7,256 nucleotides of DNA from Saprospiraceae bacterium (lineage in GTDB: Bacteria; Bacteroidota; Bacteroidia; Chitinophagales; Saprospiraceae). Made by a program: the position numbers and the translations under genes. The DNA lies in assembly GCA_020852155.1 (NCBI GenBank), contig JADZBJ010000375.1, forward strand, positions 1 through 7,256, in the 5' to 3' direction. Shown one piece after another: positions 1 to 6,979 of the stretch. How positions within the stretch are numbered: position 1 is the first letter of the stretch; each line of letters begins with the position of its first letter. The notes beneath the pieces were generated by a model. It was not told the DNA's origin. It made no database searches and saw nothing but the letters and a program-made list of their open reading frames with translations.

Positions 1-250
1 CATTGCAACTTATGAGTTTGACAAAAGCACAACCAACACCATCAATGGTGAAAATTACGGATTTGCTTTTTTTAATACGCCCTATAAAAACCCGTTTCTC
101 CACAGTATTGAAAAGGACGCCTTCGGCAATACCATAGAGGAAATTAACTACACCTACGAAAAGGACTCCAAAGGCCGTATTACCAAGGCAATCTGGACCT
201 ATGTGGTGCCTGCCGGGAAAAAAGAAACACACAGCTACACCTACCGTTAA
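1..250 (+). CDS. C-terminal part of a beta-rich hypothetical protein (5' end outside window)
   Basis: An open frame enters from the left edge (first full codon at base 2) and gives 82 residues before TAA at 248-250. The piece is rich in Tyr, Asn, Gly and charged residues. It has alternating segments such as TYEFDKSTNTING, EINYTYEKDSKGRITK and HSYTYR, which look like short beta-hairpins of the YD/RHS type. Bacteroidota lipoproteins with 'tYeYD...NPf' repeats (DUF4595-like) end in a similar way, so an exported or outer-membrane lipoprotein is a reasonable guess. The N-terminus, and with it any signal peptide or lipobox, is not in the window. The frame is convincing because it stays open to the edge and ends just before the next gene. 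The family assignment is weak. Confidence 0.6.
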   Translation, partial: IATYEFDKSTTNTINGENYGFAFFNTPYKNPFLHSIEKDAFGNTIEEINYTYEKDSKGRITKAIWTYVVPAGKKETHSYTYR

Positions 251-252
251 CC

Positions 253-2478
253 TTGGCGCATCACTTGCTGCCCATACGACATCACGGCCCGGGTTCAGCC
301 CGGCGCGTGGTGCAGGCATTGACGGCGCTACAGCCGGATTTGATTCTGGTAGAAGGCCCGCCCGACCTGGATGCCATCCTGCATTGGGTGGCCGATCAGG
401 GTATGGAGCCGCCTGTTGCGGCACTGTGTTATGATGAAGCAGCGCCGAAACAGGCCACGTTTTATCCTTTCGCTACCTATTCGCCGGAATGGCAAGCCAT
501 CCAGTTTGCTCATCAGCACCGCATTCCGGTACGCATGATGGATTTGCCGCTGGCGCAAATGTGGGCGCTGGCCGAGCAACCTGTCGAAACGCCTCAGGCC
601 AGTAAAAATCCGCTCGATTACCTGGCCGAACTGGCTGGTTACGACAACACCGACCGCTGGTGGGAACATCAGTTTGAAAGCGCTGGAGCAACCGAAGAAT
701 CAGCAGCGGAGCATTTCAAAGCAGTTTTGCTGGCGATTACAGCCCTGCGTGAAAATGACATTCAATCGCCGCTGGACGCCGAGAATGCTTTTCGGGAGGC
801 CTGGATGGCCGATATTGTCCGGCAGGCGCAACGGGAGATGTTTCAAAATATCGCTATTGTTTGCGGGGCCTGGCATGCGCCTGCTTTGGTGGATGTGCAA
901 TCGTCGGAAAAGGCGCATCGCCAGTTGCTGAAACAATTACCCAAAACAAAAACCAAAGTAGCGGCCACCTGGATACCCTGGACGAACGACCGGCTCTCAC
1001 AACGAAGCGGTTACGGGGCGGGCATTCATTCGCCGGGCTGGTACGAGCAACTCTGGGCGCACCCGGAAGATGTTTCAGGCCAATACTGGTTGAGCCGCGC
1101 AGCCCGCATTTTCAGGGAAAAAGGTATGGATATCAGCACCGCGCATGTCATGGAAGCCATTCGGCTGGCACATGCGCTGGCTTCACTCCGGGAACAGCCT
1201 CGTGCGCAATTAAATGACCTGGACGAAGCCATACGCGCAGCGATGTGTATGGGCGAGTCAGAGCCGCTGAAATGGATCCACGATGAGATGATCGTCGGCC
1301 GTCGTATCGGTCATGTGCCGGAAGGGCTGCCCAGAGTGCCCTTGCAGGCCGATTTTGACAAGGAAAAAAAGCGTCTGCGCATACCCGATAGCACACCTGC
1401 AAAGCTGCTTGAACTTGACCTGCGCCAGCCGCTGCATTTGGAAAAAAGTATCTTCCTGCACCGTATTGTGTTGCTTGATCTGAATTGGTGCGAACCGGAA
1501 ACCGTATCTTCCAAAGGAACATTCAAAGAAGCCTGGCAACTCGATTGGCAACCGGAACTGGAAGTGCGCCTGATTGAAAGAGCCATCTGGGGCAATACGG
1601 TCGAAATGGCAGCACAGGCCATGTTGACAGATCGGGTGCAAAAAGCCCGACGCCTTGACGAACTATCGCGCTTGCTGGCCCAGGCCATTCCGGCGGCCCT
1701 GCTGAGTACACTTGACCTCATGCTCGACCGCATGGATGACATGGCCGCCCTCAGCAATGATGTGCCCGAAATGATGCTTGCTATCTTCCCGCTGGCACAA
1801 ATTACACGCTACGGAAACGTGCGCAGAACAGACCAGGAGCGCGTTAAAATACTACTGGACGGACTGATGCAGCGCATTGCGGTCGGGTTACCTGCGGCTT
1901 GTTACGCCCTCAATGAAGAGGCTGACCGTGAAATGAGCGCCCGCATCAGACAATTGCACGGAAGCCTGCACTTGCTGCCTGATGACACGTTACAGGCTGT
2001 TTGGTTAGATGCCTTGCTAACAGTGGCGCAAACCAACGATCAGTCGTCGCCGGTATCGGCAGGAACGGCATTGAGGTTGCTGTTTGACCGGGATAAAATT
2101 TCAAAGGAATACACGGCACTTCATTTCAGCCGTGAATTGTCGCCGGGCAATCCGCCCATGAAAGCCGCTTTCTGGCTTGAAGGATTTTTGAGCGGGTCGG
2201 CGGCTGTATTGCTCTACGATGATCTGCTCTGGGCGATGTTATACGATTGGGTAAAAAATTTGCCAGACGAGGCATTTGAGCATTTGCTGCCAGCGCTGCG
2301 GCGTACGTTTTCAAAATTTTCACCACCGGAAAGACAAAGAATCGGCAGCAAAGCGAAATTGCAAACCGAACAGCCGGAGGCTGTCCTGGAAATGGCAGAA
2401 GCCATAAATGACGATGCTGAACTGGCAGAACAGCCCATGCCGCTACTCCTGAAAATGCTGGGAATAAGGCAGGAATGA
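253..2478 (+). CDS. DUF5682 family protein (MoxR/VWA-cluster associated; TraB/ChaN/EreA-like N-terminus)
   Basis: This is a complete 741-residue protein of usual length for DUF5682. Family hallmarks run along the whole chain: IRHHGPGSAR (8-17), LVEGPPD (32-38), VRMMDLP (93-99), VCGAWHAPAL (203-212), TWIPWTNDRLSQRSGYGAG (239-257), AHVMEAIRLAHALASLR (297-313), GTFKEAWQLDW (422-432), ERAIWGNTVE (442-451), AAFWLEGFLSG (638-648) and RRTFSKFSPPERQRIG (683-698). The conserved His near residue 10, Glu34 after a hydrophobic strand, and the later GAWH are arranged as in the TraB/ChaN/EreA/Tiki-like fold. A metal-dependent hydrolase-like core at about 1-260 is therefore inferred, followed by a long helical region. 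The reaction is unknown. The family usually neighbours a MoxR AAA+ ATPase and a VWA protein; neither is seen here. No in-frame ATG precedes the conserved N-terminus, so TTG at 253 (or TTG at 265) is taken as the start. There is no clear ribosome binding site. The gene follows the previous stop by 2 bp and may be co-transcribed with that gene. Confidence 0.88.
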   Translation: MAHHLLPIRHHGPGSARRVVQALTALQPDLILVEGPPDLDAILHWVADQGMEPPVAALCYDEAAPKQATFYPFATYSPEWQAIQFAHQHRIPVRMMDLPLAQMWALAEQPVETPQASKNPLDYLAELAGYDNTDRWWEHQFESAGATEESAAEHFKAVLLAITALRENDIQSPLDAENAFREAWMADIVRQAQREMFQNIAIVCGAWHAPALVDVQSSEKAHRQLLKQLPKTKTKVAATWIPWTNDRLSQRSGYGAGIHSPGWYEQLWAHPEDVSGQYWLSRAARIFREKGMDISTAHVMEAIRLAHALASLREQPRAQLNDLDEAIRAAMCMGESEPLKWIHDEMIVGRRIGHVPEGLPRVPLQADFDKEKKRLRIPDSTPAKLLELDLRQPLHLEKSIFLHRIVLLDLNWCEPETVSSKGTFKEAWQLDWQPELEVRLIERAIWGNTVEMAAQAMLTDRVQKARRLDELSRLLAQAIPAALLSTLDLMLDRMDDMAALSNDVPEMMLAIFPLAQITRYGNVRRTDQERVKILLDGLMQRIAVGLPAACYALNEEADREMSARIRQLHGSLHLLPDDTLQAVWLDALLTVAQTNDQSSPVSAGTALRLLFDRDKISKEYTALHFSRELSPGNPPMKAAFWLEGFLSGSAAVLLYDDLLWAMLYDWVKNLPDEAFEHLLPALRRTFSKFSPPERQRIGSKAKLQTEQPEAVLEMAEAINDDAELAEQPMPLLLKMLGIRQE

Positions 2479-2490
2479 TGAATGATGAAT
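2473..2490. repeat. 7-bp tandem repeat (gaatgat) at the 3' end of the DUF5682 gene
   Basis: The unit gaatgat occurs twice, followed by a partial gaat. The stop codon TGA (2476-2478) lies inside the first unit, so the repeat starts in the last sense codon and runs into the intergenic gap. It is too short to be called a mobile element. It may be slippage-prone low-complexity sequence. Confidence 0.7.
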
Positions 2491-2523
2491 TTTTTAATTC
2501 GTTGTAAATCAATCAATTAAATC

Positions 2524-2547
2524 CACCAAATCACCAAATCACCAAAT
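2524..2547. repeat. 8-bp tandem repeat (caccaaat x3) in the convergent gap
   Basis: Three perfect head-to-tail copies of caccaaat lie at 2524-2531, 2532-2539 and 2540-2547, followed by the related aacc. They lie between the convergent ends of the DUF5682 and DUF1573 genes. No function is evident. The rest of the 86-bp gap is AT-rich, with only a weak 5-bp inverted repeat at 2487-2500. Confidence 0.8.
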
Positions 2548-2564
2548 AACCAATATTCAATTCC

Positions 2565-3194
2565 TCACTCCATATTACTCGTCATAATACTTTTCACCTT
2601 GCCACGTGGCGCGACATTACCGTCGAGGTAAATAATATGTCGGCGGTTGGGCGATGAATTATCGTAAATGATGATGCCGGGCGTGGCGCGGCCAGCCTTG
2701 TTTTTGCTATTGAATTCAATCCGAATGGAAGCCGTTTCGCCGGGCATAATCGGGAAGTCAGGATAGCGCAATACCGCGCAATCGCAGGTTGGTTTTACCT
2801 CGCGAATCATGTAAGGATGAATGCCGGTATTGGTCACCTGAAATGAATCGAGTACAATGGTTTGCTCCTCGATAGTGCCGAAATTAAGGGTGTCGGGTTG
2901 CCAGCGTACGGTGGTCTTTTCCAGGTTGACGAAGTCTGTTTGCATGATTTTAAGGTATTGCTTCATGCGCTCATTTTGCGTCTGGGTAAGTTTTTCAAAC
3001 AGGTATTTCACGTCCATGTCATACTCCTTGGTCATGTGACGCATGTAACTGTCTAATTTGAATACCTGTTCGGGAGGAAGGTTTTGAGTAAAAATCTTGT
3101 ATCCGCCGTGGTAAGCGCCGTTGCTTTGAGCCAAAGCAACTGAAGGTGCAAATGATGCCAGTACGGCTATCAGGGATATTAAAAAGGTTTTCAT
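2565..3194 (-). CDS. Secreted DUF1573 domain protein
   Basis: The 209-residue protein starts at an ATG that gives a classic Sec signal peptide: MKTF, a hydrophobic stretch to about residue 20, and probable cleavage after ALA at residue 22. The frame stays open further upstream, but that translation precedes the signal peptide and has no family features, so it is excluded. Residues 38-95 look helical and charged and may form a coiled coil. Residues 99-195 form the Ig-like DUF1573 domain: DTLNFGTI, SFQVTNTG, a CDC pair (C137, C139), PGETASIRIEFNSKNKAG and a final beta-strand region. The family is common in Bacteroidota and is placed in the periplasm or at the envelope; its function is not known. 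The CxC pair belongs to the family's usual 'CgC' position. It lies 74 bp downstream of the WbqC-like gene on the same strand, so it may be co-transcribed or have its own promoter in that gap. Confidence 0.88.
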   Translation of the reverse strand: MKTFLISLIAVLASFAPSVALAQSNGAYHGGYKIFTQNLPPEQVFKLDSYMRHMTKEYDMDVKYLFEKLTQTQNERMKQYLKIMQTDFVNLEKTTVRWQPDTLNFGTIEEQTIVLDSFQVTNTGIHPYMIREVKPTCDCAVLRYPDFPIMPGETASIRIEFNSKNKAGRATPGIIIYDNSSPNRRHIIYLDGNVAPRGKVKSIMTSNME

Positions 3195-3216
3195 GCCATA
3201 GATTATTTTAACAGGG

Positions 3217-3252
3217 CGAAGATAAGTACCCGAACAGTGGTACGGACAAAAA
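3217..3252 (-). promoter_or_regulatory. Candidate Bacteroidota promoter for the DUF1573 gene
   Basis: Read on the minus strand, the gap between the WbqC-like and DUF1573 genes contains TTTTTTG (-33-like, 3247-3252 plus the adjoining base) and TATCTTCG (3217-3224). The latter is one mismatch from the Bacteroidota -7 consensus TAnnTTTG. The spacer is about 22 bp, slightly long. The proposed -7 element lies about 22 bp upstream of the ATG. This is weak evidence, based on consensus matching by eye only. Confidence 0.25.
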
Positions 3253-3268
3253 AGGGTGAAAATGTTGC

Positions 3269-3913
3269 TTATGCCGGCATCCAGCCGCGTTGCAAAACCG
3301 GGCCAATATGCTGCTTGCCGCCACAAAACAGCAAATCCAGAATGGATAAATTGGGTAAAAATCCGGTGCGTTCCTGAAAAACCTGCCGATACCGGGCTGC
3401 GAAAAACCATTCGGGCGATTGTTCCGGGCCAGCGCCAAACACCGGCCGAAGGTCATGCTGAGAACTCGTTTGACCCGGCATTTCATACTGTTCGCTCAAC
3501 TGAAAACGGCCGCTCCAGCCTGCTTTTTTTCGGAGAATAACATCCACCAATTCGAAGTTGAAATCGAACAGAAAATCGTATTTCCGCTCATAAAATCGCA
3601 CCAGATCGTCGGCGTAATGTTCCCAATAAGGCGCCGAACCATAGGCCGTTCGGATGCTTCGCCAATGCTGCCGTTGCCAGGGTTCGGTATAAGCAATGCG
3701 CACTTCCCGAATGGGCGTCTGCTGGTGTTTCCCCTGTAAAAGCGGGATGCTCAGTCGCTGAGGGCCATTGGGGCCAGCGATGTAACAGCGATTTCTGTAT
3801 GAGCCTTTTTGGTAATGCTCACAGGCTTCCAGCGTTACCTGTTCGGCCGACCAGGCCGCAGCACACCACGAAACAGGCGGTAAATAAGGTAAATACAGCA
3901 GTACGTCAGGCAT
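3269..3913 (-). CDS. WbqC-like family protein
   Basis: The 214-residue protein matches the WbqC family (PF08889 type) along its full length. It has an N-terminal YLPYLPPVSW (7-16), the signature EHYQKGSYRNRCYIAGPNG (32-50), a PWQRQHWRSIRTAYGSAPYW block (78-97), and a C-terminal YRQVFQERTGFLPNLSILDL (175-194). WbqC proteins were named from O-antigen gene clusters and are thought to take part in surface polysaccharide or modified-sugar synthesis. The chemical step is not settled and no catalytic residue is claimed here. Its ATG lies inside the last codons of the upstream radical SAM gene (8-bp overlap, 3906-3913), which suggests one transcript and translational coupling. The protein has no signal peptide and is probably cytoplasmic. 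Confidence 0.87.
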   Translation of the reverse strand: MPDVLLYLPYLPPVSWCAAAWSAEQVTLEACEHYQKGSYRNRCYIAGPNGPQRLSIPLLQGKHQQTPIREVRIAYTEPWQRQHWRSIRTAYGSAPYWEHYADDLVRFYERKYDFLFDFNFELVDVILRKKAGWSGRFQLSEQYEMPGQTSSQHDLRPVFGAGPEQSPEWFFAARYRQVFQERTGFLPNLSILDLLFCGGKQHIGPVLQRGWMPA

Positions 3914-5591
3914 GGAGCGGAGTATCTGCAGGTTGTGTCATGCAGATGTTGAAAACGGGCGAATTTTGGCCGTCATAAGCAAATGAAACCACCGTTTCGC
4001 CCGGAAACAGGATGCCTTCGCGCTGGTAGCACGCATAATCAAAGGGAAGCAACAGAAACGCAAAACGACGTTTATCGCCGGATTGGTCAGTTGTCCGGTT
4101 GAGATGTTTACGCATCTCGCCGCCGATTTCAAGATTCAACAAGTCTTTGGGTTTGATTTTATATTGGCTGAAATAATCCAGCGCCAACAGCGACATTGCA
4201 TAGGGGTCATTGCTGTAATTACGGGCAATATACTCGCCAATGATGCGATATACATCGTTCAAATCAAAGCGGTGTAAATCGCATGACTGTTCGAAATGTT
4301 CGCCCAGCCCCAACAGAAAATCAAAAATGGAATACTGTTCAGTGATATACCGCAACGTGCGTTCAGCCCGGTGTTTGTTCCAGTAAATTTCCAGCGCGTG
4401 TTCGACCAGCGTTATTTGATGTAGTTGCTGCTCGTTCAGATAATTACTGCGAATGATCTGATAAGGTGGTTCAGGATCAAACACAAAGCCATGCTGTTCC
4501 TGCTTGTAACGCACGGGCGTTCCTTTCAGAAATTTCAGAAAACCAAGTTGCAACTCAGGCGGGTACAGTTTGAATACTTCCTCAAAACTGAATTTAATGT
4601 CTTCAAAATAGTCAAGCGGCAACCCTACAATCAGGTCGAGGTGCATTTCCACCTTGTGTTGAAGCGCCCGGATGATGTTGCGTGTTTTGTCAAAACTCTG
4701 TTTCCGGCTAACTTCCAGATTGGCCTTTTGATTGACGGTTTGGATGCCGATTTCAAAACGAAACAGCCCTTCCGGGACTTCATTTTTGACAAATTCAATG
4801 ATTTCAGGATGGAGAATATCTGCCGTAATCTCAAACTGAAATACGTTTCCCGGACGGTAATTGGCCAGGATAAACCTGAAAATATGCAGCGTAAAATCCT
4901 TCTTGATATTGAACGTCCGATCGAGAAACTTGATGACCCGCCCGTGCTGCATCAGTTGTAACAAATTGGCTTCGATCTGCTCCATTGGCAGGTAGCGTAC
5001 TTTGTTATCCAGGCTGGCTAAGCAAAATTCGCACTTGTAAGGACAGCCCCTTGAGGTTTCAATGTACAGCACTTTGGGGCGCAGATCGTCGGGCGCATCC
5101 AGATCATAAGGCAGCACGTAACGATAATTTTCCAGGGGGAAAATCTGCGTTTCGGCAAAGTATTGCGGCTCGCCAAGTGCGTCTTTCCAGATCAGGTTTT
5201 TGACAGTGCCAATATTCGGGTATTGTTCCAGAAATGCGCGAAAAGGGATTTCTCCTTCGCCGGTAATGATATAGTCCACTTCCGGCTTGGCAATCACCGC
5301 TTCCCACTCAGAACTCACCTCCGGGCCGCCCAGCAAAATCTGCACTTCGGGCCTCAGGGCTTTGATGCGCCTTGCCGCGTCGAGCGTTTGTGTGATGTTC
5401 CAGATATAGCAACTAAAAGCCACAACATCATATTCGGCACAAGTGCGCGCTACCTCATCACGGTCTTGTTTGATGGTAAATTCACACCAGTCAAGCCCCG
5501 GAAAATCTTCACGATTCAGGGCATGCAACAGCCGTATGGCCAGGTTGGTATGAATATACTTCGCATTCAGCGTGGTCAATAATACGCGCAT
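3906..5591 (-). CDS. B12-binding-type radical SAM protein, DUF4080 family
   Basis: The 561-residue protein has the three-part layout of this family. Residues 1-130 form a Rossmann-like cobalamin-binding-type domain, with MRVLLTTLNAKYIHTN at the start, LLGGPEVS (86-93) and ITGEGE (109-114). Residues 170-380 form the radical SAM core, with the cluster motif C183-PYK-C187-EF-C190, an EIGIQT segment (280-285) and DLIVGLP (319-325). A C-terminal DUF4080 region follows, ending with a strand-rich tail. The three cysteines should bind a 4Fe-4S cluster that cleaves S-adenosylmethionine. No DxHxxG cobalamin motif is seen; many class B radical SAM enzymes also lack it. The substrate is unknown. This is the first gene of the probable minus-strand unit and overlaps the WbqC-like gene by 8 bp. 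No Shine-Dalgarno sequence is visible, and a TAnnTTTG match sits just upstream of the ATG. Confidence 0.9.
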   Translation of the reverse strand: MRVLLTTLNAKYIHTNLAIRLLHALNREDFPGLDWCEFTIKQDRDEVARTCAEYDVVAFSCYIWNITQTLDAARRIKALRPEVQILLGGPEVSSEWEAVIAKPEVDYIITGEGEIPFRAFLEQYPNIGTVKNLIWKDALGEPQYFAETQIFPLENYRYVLPYDLDAPDDLRPKVLYIETSRGCPYKCEFCLASLDNKVRYLPMEQIEANLLQLMQHGRVIKFLDRTFNIKKDFTLHIFRFILANYRPGNVFQFEITADILHPEIIEFVKNEVPEGLFRFEIGIQTVNQKANLEVSRKQSFDKTRNIIRALQHKVEMHLDLIVGLPLDYFEDIKFSFEEVFKLYPPELQLGFLKFLKGTPVRYKQEQHGFVFDPEPPYQIIRSNYLNEQQLHQITLVEHALEIYWNKHRAERTLRYITEQYSIFDFLLGLGEHFEQSCDLHRFDLNDVYRIIGEYIARNYSNDPYAMSLLALDYFSQYKIKPKDLLNLEIGGEMRKHLNRTTDQSGDKRRFAFLLLPFDYACYQREGILFPGETVVSFAYDGQNSPVFNICMTQPADTPLHA

Positions 5592-5670
5592 GGCCGCAAA
5601 AATACATCAATATCATTCAATCATTCTACCCTCCTTACCTTCACACCCAATCACATCATTATATTCAACA
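5592..5670. other. Divergent intergenic interval between radical SAM and glycosyltransferase genes
   Basis: This 79-bp AT- and CA-rich stretch separates two divergent genes. It holds a near-duplicate 8-bp repeat (atcattca then atcattc, 5612-5626), which read on the minus strand resembles the gaatgat repeat at 2473-2490. The glycosyltransferase frame remains open through it, but the translation is low-complexity and resembles no protein start. I see no clear -7 element for the plus-strand gene. Confidence 0.5.
5597..5604 (-). promoter_or_regulatory. TAnnTTTG -7 element upstream of the radical SAM gene
   Basis: On the minus strand TATTTTTG is an exact match to the Bacteroidota -7 consensus TAnnTTTG. 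Only 5 bases (CGGCC) separate it from the ATG, so transcription would begin at or very near the start codon, giving a leaderless or almost leaderless mRNA. No well-spaced -33 TTG is obvious. Short AT-rich motifs arise by chance, so confidence is moderate at best. Confidence 0.4.
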
Positions 5671-6972
5671 TTGCGCATCCTAATCATCACGGCGGCCTAT
5701 GCGCCATTCATTCATCCGCGCGCCCATCGCTGGACGAGCATTGCGGAGCAATGGGCAGCGCAGGGGAACGAGGTGCAGGTCGTCACTACGCGCCGTCGTG
5801 ATTGCGCCGACGCGGAGTTGATCAATGACGTGATGGTTCATCGCACCGGGTTCGACAGCCTGGCGTCAAGGTTGGCACATACGTTCGGGCGCTCGCCGTT
5901 GCGCGGCGGAGTGGGGGAGGCCGTCAGCAAACCCGGCAGGATGATGCGCTGGTTTACTGCGCTGTATCAATCCGTTTGGAAACGATTAGCCTTGCCCGAT
6001 GATGCGGCATTCTGGATACAGCCAGCCCTTAGAAAATCTTTATACCTCCTTGAAAATCAACATTTTGATGCAGTCATTACCGTTTCGCTGCCCTTTTCCG
6101 GACATGTCGTTGGACTGCGTTTGAAACGCCATTTTTCAAAAAAAAATCAGCCAGTCCACTGGCGATGGCTGGCTGATATTGGCGATCCGTATTCGTTTCA
6201 GGCAGATGCGCCGGGCAATAGCAACTTTCGGAAAAAATGGAAGTGGAAACTGGAAAAACACGTGCTGCAAAATGCTGATGTTGCAGTGGTTACCACGGCA
6301 GCGTTGACGAAGGAATACGCGCGCGTTTTCGGTCATAACGTCACGGAAAAGATACGCGTCATACCGCCATTGTACCGCCCGGAACCGGAGGTCAAATCAC
6401 CCTTTCCATCGGGGAATCACGCCCTTCGGCTGGCCTGGTTTGGCGCTTTATACGCGCCGGTGCGAACTCCTGACGCTTTTCTGTCCGTTCTGGCGCAATT
6501 AACCCCCTGGAAAGGGCGACTTGAAGTGCATTTTTTCGGGGCTGTTTTCCCGGAATTTTATGAACGGTTGACGCAAGCGGGCATTCAGTTGCACGGACTG
6601 CGTTCGAGGGCCGAAGTGCAGGCGGCCATGCATGATGCAGATGTGTTGTTAAATATCGGTAACGCAACGTCTTTTCAGTTGCCCAGTAAAGTGGTGGATT
6701 ATTTGGCTACAGGTCGGCCGGTACTGAACATCAGCATGACCGAACATGATGCCTTCGCCGATTTTTTCAGGCGTTATGCCACCGACAGGCAGGCATTTTT
6801 TGACCTGCATATTAAAGATGGGAAAGTGGACGAATCAGCGATAGAACGATTGTCCGAATGGCTGGCCGCATCGCATCCATCGCCGGATGCGGCGGTGTTG
6901 GCCGAACGTTTGCGGCCGTTTCAGGTGAGCAGTGTGGCAGCGGCGTATTTGGGGTGTTGCGATATATTGTAA
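5671..6972 (+). CDS. GT4-like glycosyltransferase (GT-B fold)
   Basis: From TTG at 5671 the protein has 433 residues, a normal length for GT-B glycosyltransferases. The N-terminal Rossmann half starts MRILIITAAYAPFIHPRAHRW and continues through EVQVVTT; WLADIGDPYSF (166-176) matches the 'DPw' segment of related enzymes. An ADVAVVTTAALTKEY block (202-216) and IRVIPPLY (228-235) lead into the C-terminal half, with LRLAWFGALY (252-261), ADVLLNIG (323-330) and QLPSKVVDYLATGRPVLNI (336-354). The last block sits where GT4 enzymes have E-x7-E, here with Asp in place of the final Glu and no obvious first Glu, as in some PSK-type relatives. Donor and acceptor are unknown; a role in surface glycan assembly is inferred. 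In-frame ATGs at 5572 and 5590 would add a low-complexity leader and overlap the divergent gene, so TTG at the first beta-strand is preferred. The gene ends 7 bp from the convergent fragment. Confidence 0.8.
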   Translation: MRILIITAAYAPFIHPRAHRWTSIAEQWAAQGNEVQVVTTRRRDCADAELINDVMVHRTGFDSLASRLAHTFGRSPLRGGVGEAVSKPGRMMRWFTALYQSVWKRLALPDDAAFWIQPALRKSLYLLENQHFDAVITVSLPFSGHVVGLRLKRHFSKKNQPVHWRWLADIGDPYSFQADAPGNSNFRKKWKWKLEKHVLQNADVAVVTTAALTKEYARVFGHNVTEKIRVIPPLYRPEPEVKSPFPSGNHALRLAWFGALYAPVRTPDAFLSVLAQLTPWKGRLEVHFFGAVFPEFYERLTQAGIQLHGLRSRAEVQAAMHDADVLLNIGNATSFQLPSKVVDYLATGRPVLNISMTEHDAFADFFRRYATDRQAFFDLHIKDGKVDESAIERLSEWLAASHPSPDAAVLAERLRPFQVSSVAAAYLGCCDIL

Positions 6973-6979
6973 TCGGTTT

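Noticed and set aside
201..434. A 77-codon plus-strand open frame spanning the junction of the first two genes
   Set aside because: It overlaps the convincing DUF5682 N-terminus in another frame, and its Gly/Arg/Ala-rich translation looks like a GC shadow.
2487..2500. Inverted repeat gaatt-tttt-aattc as a terminator
   Set aside because: The stem is only 5 A/T-dominated base pairs with no following U-run, so it is too weak to call.
2524..2547. CRISPR-like array
   Set aside because: The units are 8 bp long and directly adjacent without spacers, and no cas gene is present.
3195..3410. N-terminal extension of the DUF1573 frame upstream of the chosen ATG
   Set aside because: The extension puts 72 non-conserved residues in front of a textbook signal peptide and overlaps the WbqC-like coding sequence.
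4425..4961. A 178-codon plus-strand open frame within the radical SAM gene
   Set aside because: It lies wholly antisense to a strongly conserved coding region, has no recognisable domain, and is explained by the codon composition of the opposite strand.
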